A stretch of DNA of 8,765 bases. Origin: Rhodocyclaceae bacterium. Its GTDB lineage: Bacteria > Pseudomonadota > Gammaproteobacteria > Burkholderiales > Rhodocyclaceae. The translations under genes were made by a program, and so were the position numbers. The notes beneath the pieces were generated by a model. The model was not told the origin of the DNA. It saw only the letters and a program-made list of their open reading frames with translations, and ran no database searches. The DNA lies in NCBI GenBank assembly GCA_030689585.1, contig JAUYFZ010000075.1, positions 1 through 8,765 of the forward strand, written 5' to 3'. Position 1 is the first letter of the stretch; every line of letters begins with the position of its first letter. This document shows positions 6,252-8,765 of this stretch, piece after piece.

Positions 6252-7472
6252 ATGGCGAACAAAACGGTGTGTGTTGTGGGCTTGGGTTACATCGGTTTGC
6301 CCACGGCTGCCCTATTGGCAACCAATGGTTATCAGGTGGTGGGTGTCGATCTAAATACCCATGCAGTTGATACCATCAACAAAGGGCAAATTCACATTGT
6401 GGAGCCTGATTTAGATGCCTATGTCCGCTCATCTGTTGCTGCCGGCAAGTTGAAGGCCTACACCAAGCCCGAGCAGGCAGACATTTACATGATCTGCGTC
6501 CCGACACCTTTTCACGAAGGCGGTGACATTCCGCAGCCCAATATTGACTATGTGTTGGCGGCAACTCGTAGCATAGCACATTTGGTAACGCCGGGTGACT
6601 TGGTGATTCTGGAGTCGACTTCACCGGTTGGTACAACCCGAAGAATGGGTGAAGTCCTGCAAGAGGCCGGGGTGGATCTTTCCACCGTACACCTAGCTTA
6701 CTGCCCTGAGCGTGTACTGCCGGGCAAAATTATGATTGAGTTGGTGGAAAATGATCGCATAGTGGGTGGATTGACACCGGAAGCAACCAAACTGGCAAGT
6801 AACTTCTACCGCACCTTTGTGCGCGGCGAAGTTTTGGAAACCGATGCCTCAACAGCCGAGATGTGCAAGCTCACCGAGAACAGCTACCGCGATGTGAACA
6901 TTGCTTTTGCCAATGAGCTGTCATTGCTCTGCGCCAAAGTAGGCATCAATGTCTGGCGTCTGATTGAACTCGCAAATCGTCATCCGCGCGTGAACATTCT
7001 GCACCCCGGCGCTGGTGTGGGGGGGCATTGCATTGCTGTGGATCCTTGGTTCATTGTCGCCCGCGATCCGGAAAACGCACGATTGATCCGCACGGCGCGT
7101 GAAGTTAATAATTACAAGATGGAGTGGGTGATCAACCAGATCAAGATTGCTGTAGCTGATGCTTCTGCCAAAACCGGCGGCAAACCGAAGGTCGCGTGCC
7201 TGGGTCTTGCCTTTAAGCCAGATATCGATGACTTGCGCGAGTCGCCGGCCTTGCATATTGCGTTGAGATTGCAGGCGAATGGATATGATATCGTGGCTGT
7301 GGAGCCGAACATCGGTGATCATAATGGACTGTCGTTGGTTGATTTGGAAGAGGCATTGGCCACTGCTGATGTCTTGGCAGTGCTTGTAAAGCATAAACAG
7401 TTTCTTGCGCCATTGGTTAAAACGGAATTGTACGAGGCTGGGGCTTTGGACTTTTGTGGTGCGATCAAATAA
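6252..7472 (+). CDS. wecC: UDP-N-acetyl-D-mannosamine dehydrogenase
   Basis: A 406-residue member of the UDP-glucose/GDP-mannose dehydrogenase family that oxidises C6 of UDP-ManNAc twice with NAD to give UDP-ManNAcA. The N-terminal NAD-binding turn is GLGYIG (10-15), followed by the WecC-like stretch GQIHIVEPDL (45-54) and VPTPF (83-87). The catalytic region has AYCPERVLPG (149-158) with Glu154, CKLTENSYRD (205-214) with Lys206 and Asn210, and GAGVGGHCIAVDPWF (253-267) with the nucleophile Cys260. The C-terminal UDP-binding region contains LGLAFKPDIDDLRESPA (317-333). No key residue is missing and the length is close to E. coli WecC (about 420). IHIVEPDL and the adjacent wecB favour WecC over other sugar-nucleotide 6-dehydrogenases such as UDP-glucose or UDP-GalNAc enzymes. 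A 66-base gap follows. Confidence 0.95.
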   Translation: MANKTVCVVGLGYIGLPTAALLATNGYQVVGVDLNTHAVDTINKGQIHIVEPDLDAYVRSSVAAGKLKAYTKPEQADIYMICVPTPFHEGGDIPQPNIDYVLAATRSIAHLVTPGDLVILESTSPVGTTRRMGEVLQEAGVDLSTVHLAYCPERVLPGKIMIELVENDRIVGGLTPEATKLASNFYRTFVRGEVLETDASTAEMCKLTENSYRDVNIAFANELSLLCAKVGINVWRLIELANRHPRVNILHPGAGVGGHCIAVDPWFIVARDPENARLIRTAREVNNYKMEWVINQIKIAVADASAKTGGKPKVACLGLAFKPDIDDLRESPALHIALRLQANGYDIVAVEPNIGDHNGLSLVDLEEALATADVLAVLVKHKQFLAPLVKTELYEAGALDFCGAIK

Positions 7473-7481
7473 TCTATTCAT

Positions 7482-7497
7482 GATGTGTGTTCACATC
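7482..7497. repeat. Small perfect inverted repeat between wecC and the glycosyltransferase gene
   Basis: GATGTG (7482-7487) and CACATC (7492-7497) can pair as a 6-base-pair stem with a TGTT loop, 9 bases after the wecC stop. No T-tract follows, so it is not a convincing intrinsic terminator. It could protect a 3' end, bind a protein or be chance. Confidence 0.3.
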
Positions 7498-7538
7498 CAA
7501 CTTGCTTTGTGTGATGTCTCAAGGATGGGTGCAAGGCA

Positions 7539-8717
7539 TTGAGAGTCCTGCTATTAACGTTTTATTTTTATCCTGACCTTTGTGCTGGCTCTTTTAGAGC
7601 CACGGCCTTGACGCGGGCTCTGAGAGAGATTGATCCTTCAATCGAGTTGGATGTTGTTACCACATTGCCTAATCGTTACAATTCCTTTTGCTTGGATGCT
7701 CCTGTGATTGAAGAATGGGATGGCGTGACGATCCACCGGATTGAACTGCCAGCCCACAAGAGCGGAATGTGGGATCAGTCTCTGGCGTTTTGGTCATATG
7801 CGAGTCAAGCGCGAAACATGGCGCGGAACAGCCAATACGACTTGGTAATCGCAACATCAAGTCGGCTAATGACGGCAGTGTTGGGTGCTTGGGTAGCTTC
7901 GCAACAGCGCGCACCGCTTTACCTGGATATCCGGGATATTTTCGTCGACACAATCAGAGATGTCTTGCCTAGGTGCTCGGCGCTGCTCGCTAAACCTTTG
8001 TTTGCGGCCTTGGAACGATGGGCTGTCAAGCAAGCCAACAAAGTCAATCTGGTGTCACGTGGATTTGCAGGCTATTTTGAGGATCGATATCCTCGGCAAA
8101 GATTTTCATACTTCACCAATGGGATTGATGACGAATTCCTAACATCACAACCGGAGGAACAGCAGGAACCGAAACATTCACTTCCTCTTCGGGTTGTATA
8201 TGCAGGCAACATTGGTGAAGGACAGGGCCTTCATGCAATTCTTCCAGAACTTGGGAAGCGGTTGGAAGGAAGAGTTAATTTCAGGGTTATCGGAGATGGT
8301 GGTCGCAAGGATTTACTTCGAACCGGACTTGATTCTGCTGGGGTAACTAACGTGGCTTTGTTGCCACCGATGTCGCGCGATCAGTTGATTGAAGAATACA
8401 AACAGGCAGATGTGCTGTTTCTTCATCTCAATGATTATGATGCTTTCAAAAAAGTGCTGCCGTCGAAGGTCTTCGAGTATGCGGCGATGGGCAAGCCTAT
8501 CTGGGCAGGAATCCCTGGGTACTCGGCAGAGTTTGTTCGCACTGAAATCAGCAACGCAGCTGTTTTTCCCCCATGCAATGCTGTCGCCGCGGAGCAGGTC
8601 TTGGTGACTCTCGCTATTAGGGATGCGCCACGCTGTGATTTCGTCAAGAAATTTTCCCGAGTAAATATCTGCCGCGATTTGGCGAAGGATATTCTGACTC
8701 TTGTCAGGCAGCGATGA
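7539..8717 (+). CDS. GT4-family glycosyltransferase (GT-B fold) of a polysaccharide locus
   Basis: A 392-residue glycosyltransferase, probably adding one sugar from a nucleotide donor to the lipid-linked repeat unit on the cytoplasmic side of the inner membrane. The N-terminal acceptor half starts LLLTFYFYPDLCAGSFRATA (4-23), with the glycine turn that follows the first strand in this family, and includes YLDIRDIF (128-135). The C-terminal donor-binding half has VVYAGNIGEGQGL (219-231), FRVIGDGG (248-255) and LPSKVFEYAAMGKPIWA (307-323), the GT4 donor-sugar region. There is no signal peptide or clear membrane span. The start is TTG: the in-frame TGA at 7512-7514 leaves no upstream ATG, and the TTG gives the expected N-terminus. 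AAGGA (13 bases upstream) and AAGG (2 bases upstream) are both poorly spaced. It resembles proteins annotated as WbuB-like, but donor and acceptor are not predictable here, so I give no symbol. Confidence 0.9.
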   Translation: MRVLLLTFYFYPDLCAGSFRATALTRALREIDPSIELDVVTTLPNRYNSFCLDAPVIEEWDGVTIHRIELPAHKSGMWDQSLAFWSYASQARNMARNSQYDLVIATSSRLMTAVLGAWVASQQRAPLYLDIRDIFVDTIRDVLPRCSALLAKPLFAALERWAVKQANKVNLVSRGFAGYFEDRYPRQRFSYFTNGIDDEFLTSQPEEQQEPKHSLPLRVVYAGNIGEGQGLHAILPELGKRLEGRVNFRVIGDGGRKDLLRTGLDSAGVTNVALLPPMSRDQLIEEYKQADVLFLHLNDYDAFKKVLPSKVFEYAAMGKPIWAGIPGYSAEFVRTEISNAAVFPPCNAVAAEQVLVTLAIRDAPRCDFVKKFSRVNICRDLAKDILTLVRQR

Positions 8718-8765
8718 GGCGGGGCAGCGATAGTTATGGGCGGGCAGTTGATGCGCAGACGGATG
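8714..8765 (+). CDS. Possible start of the next gene, cut by the right edge
   Basis: Two frames stay open to the end of the window. One begins with an ATG at 8714 overlapping the glycosyltransferase stop (ATGA), encoding MRRGSDSYGRAV onward, with AGG five bases upstream. The other begins with ATG at 8736 (MGGQLMRRRM) and has a second in-frame ATG at 8751 preceded by GGGCGGG at 6 bases. At most 17 codons are visible, so neither frame nor product can be decided. A short basic lead-in such as MRRRM would suit a nucleotide-sugar epimerase, a common next gene in such loci, but that is a guess. Confidence 0.3.
   Translation, partial: MRRGSDSYGRAVDAQTD

Noticed and set aside
6921..7481. Reverse-strand open frame of 186 codons
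   Set aside because: It lies opposite the conserved C-terminal half of wecC and its translation has no recognisable motif.
1..8765. Mobile elements, CRISPR arrays, tRNA or rRNA genes
   Set aside because: No transposase, regularly spaced repeat, tRNA-like or rRNA-like sequence was recognised, and coding sequence leaves little room for one.

Overview
The window is a stretch of a Gram-negative surface-polysaccharide locus (O-antigen, capsule or exopolysaccharide). All genes are on the + strand, tightly packed and seven in number, with hints of an eighth at the right edge. Gene content and moderate base composition suggest a beta- or gammaproteobacterium. This is inference from gene families only; no rRNA or housekeeping gene is present to place the organism.

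Layout: (1) 1-1142, a glutamine amidotransferase pair. It comprises the C-terminal part of a HisH-type glutaminase, cut by the left edge, and a complete HisF-type partner 2 bases downstream. No other histidine gene is present. The HisF copy has lost the catalytic Asp11 of true imidazole-glycerol-phosphate synthase but keeps the ammonia-gate residues, so it resembles the HisH2/HisF2 pair of Pseudomonas O-antigen loci, which feeds ammonia to a sugar amidotransferase. (2) 1229-4992, a 707-residue two-domain oxidoreductase (MDR-type plus Gfo/Idh/MocA-type) overlapping by one base (TAATG) with a heparinase II/III-family protein of unresolved role. (3) 5106-7472, wecB and wecC with no base between them, which convert UDP-GlcNAc to UDP-ManNAc and then UDP-ManNAcA. 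(4) 7539-8717, a GT4-family glycosyltransferase. (5) From about 8714, open frames that probably begin the next gene.

Together the genes predict a glycan containing N-acetylmannosaminuronic acid, an amidated or amidino-modified sugar made with ammonia from HisH/HisF, and a further sugar handled by the oxidoreductase/heparinase pair. The least understood parts are the HisF with altered chemistry and the oxidoreductase/heparinase pair. No mobile element, CRISPR array, tRNA or rRNA gene was seen, and no stretch over about 115 bases lacks a gene.
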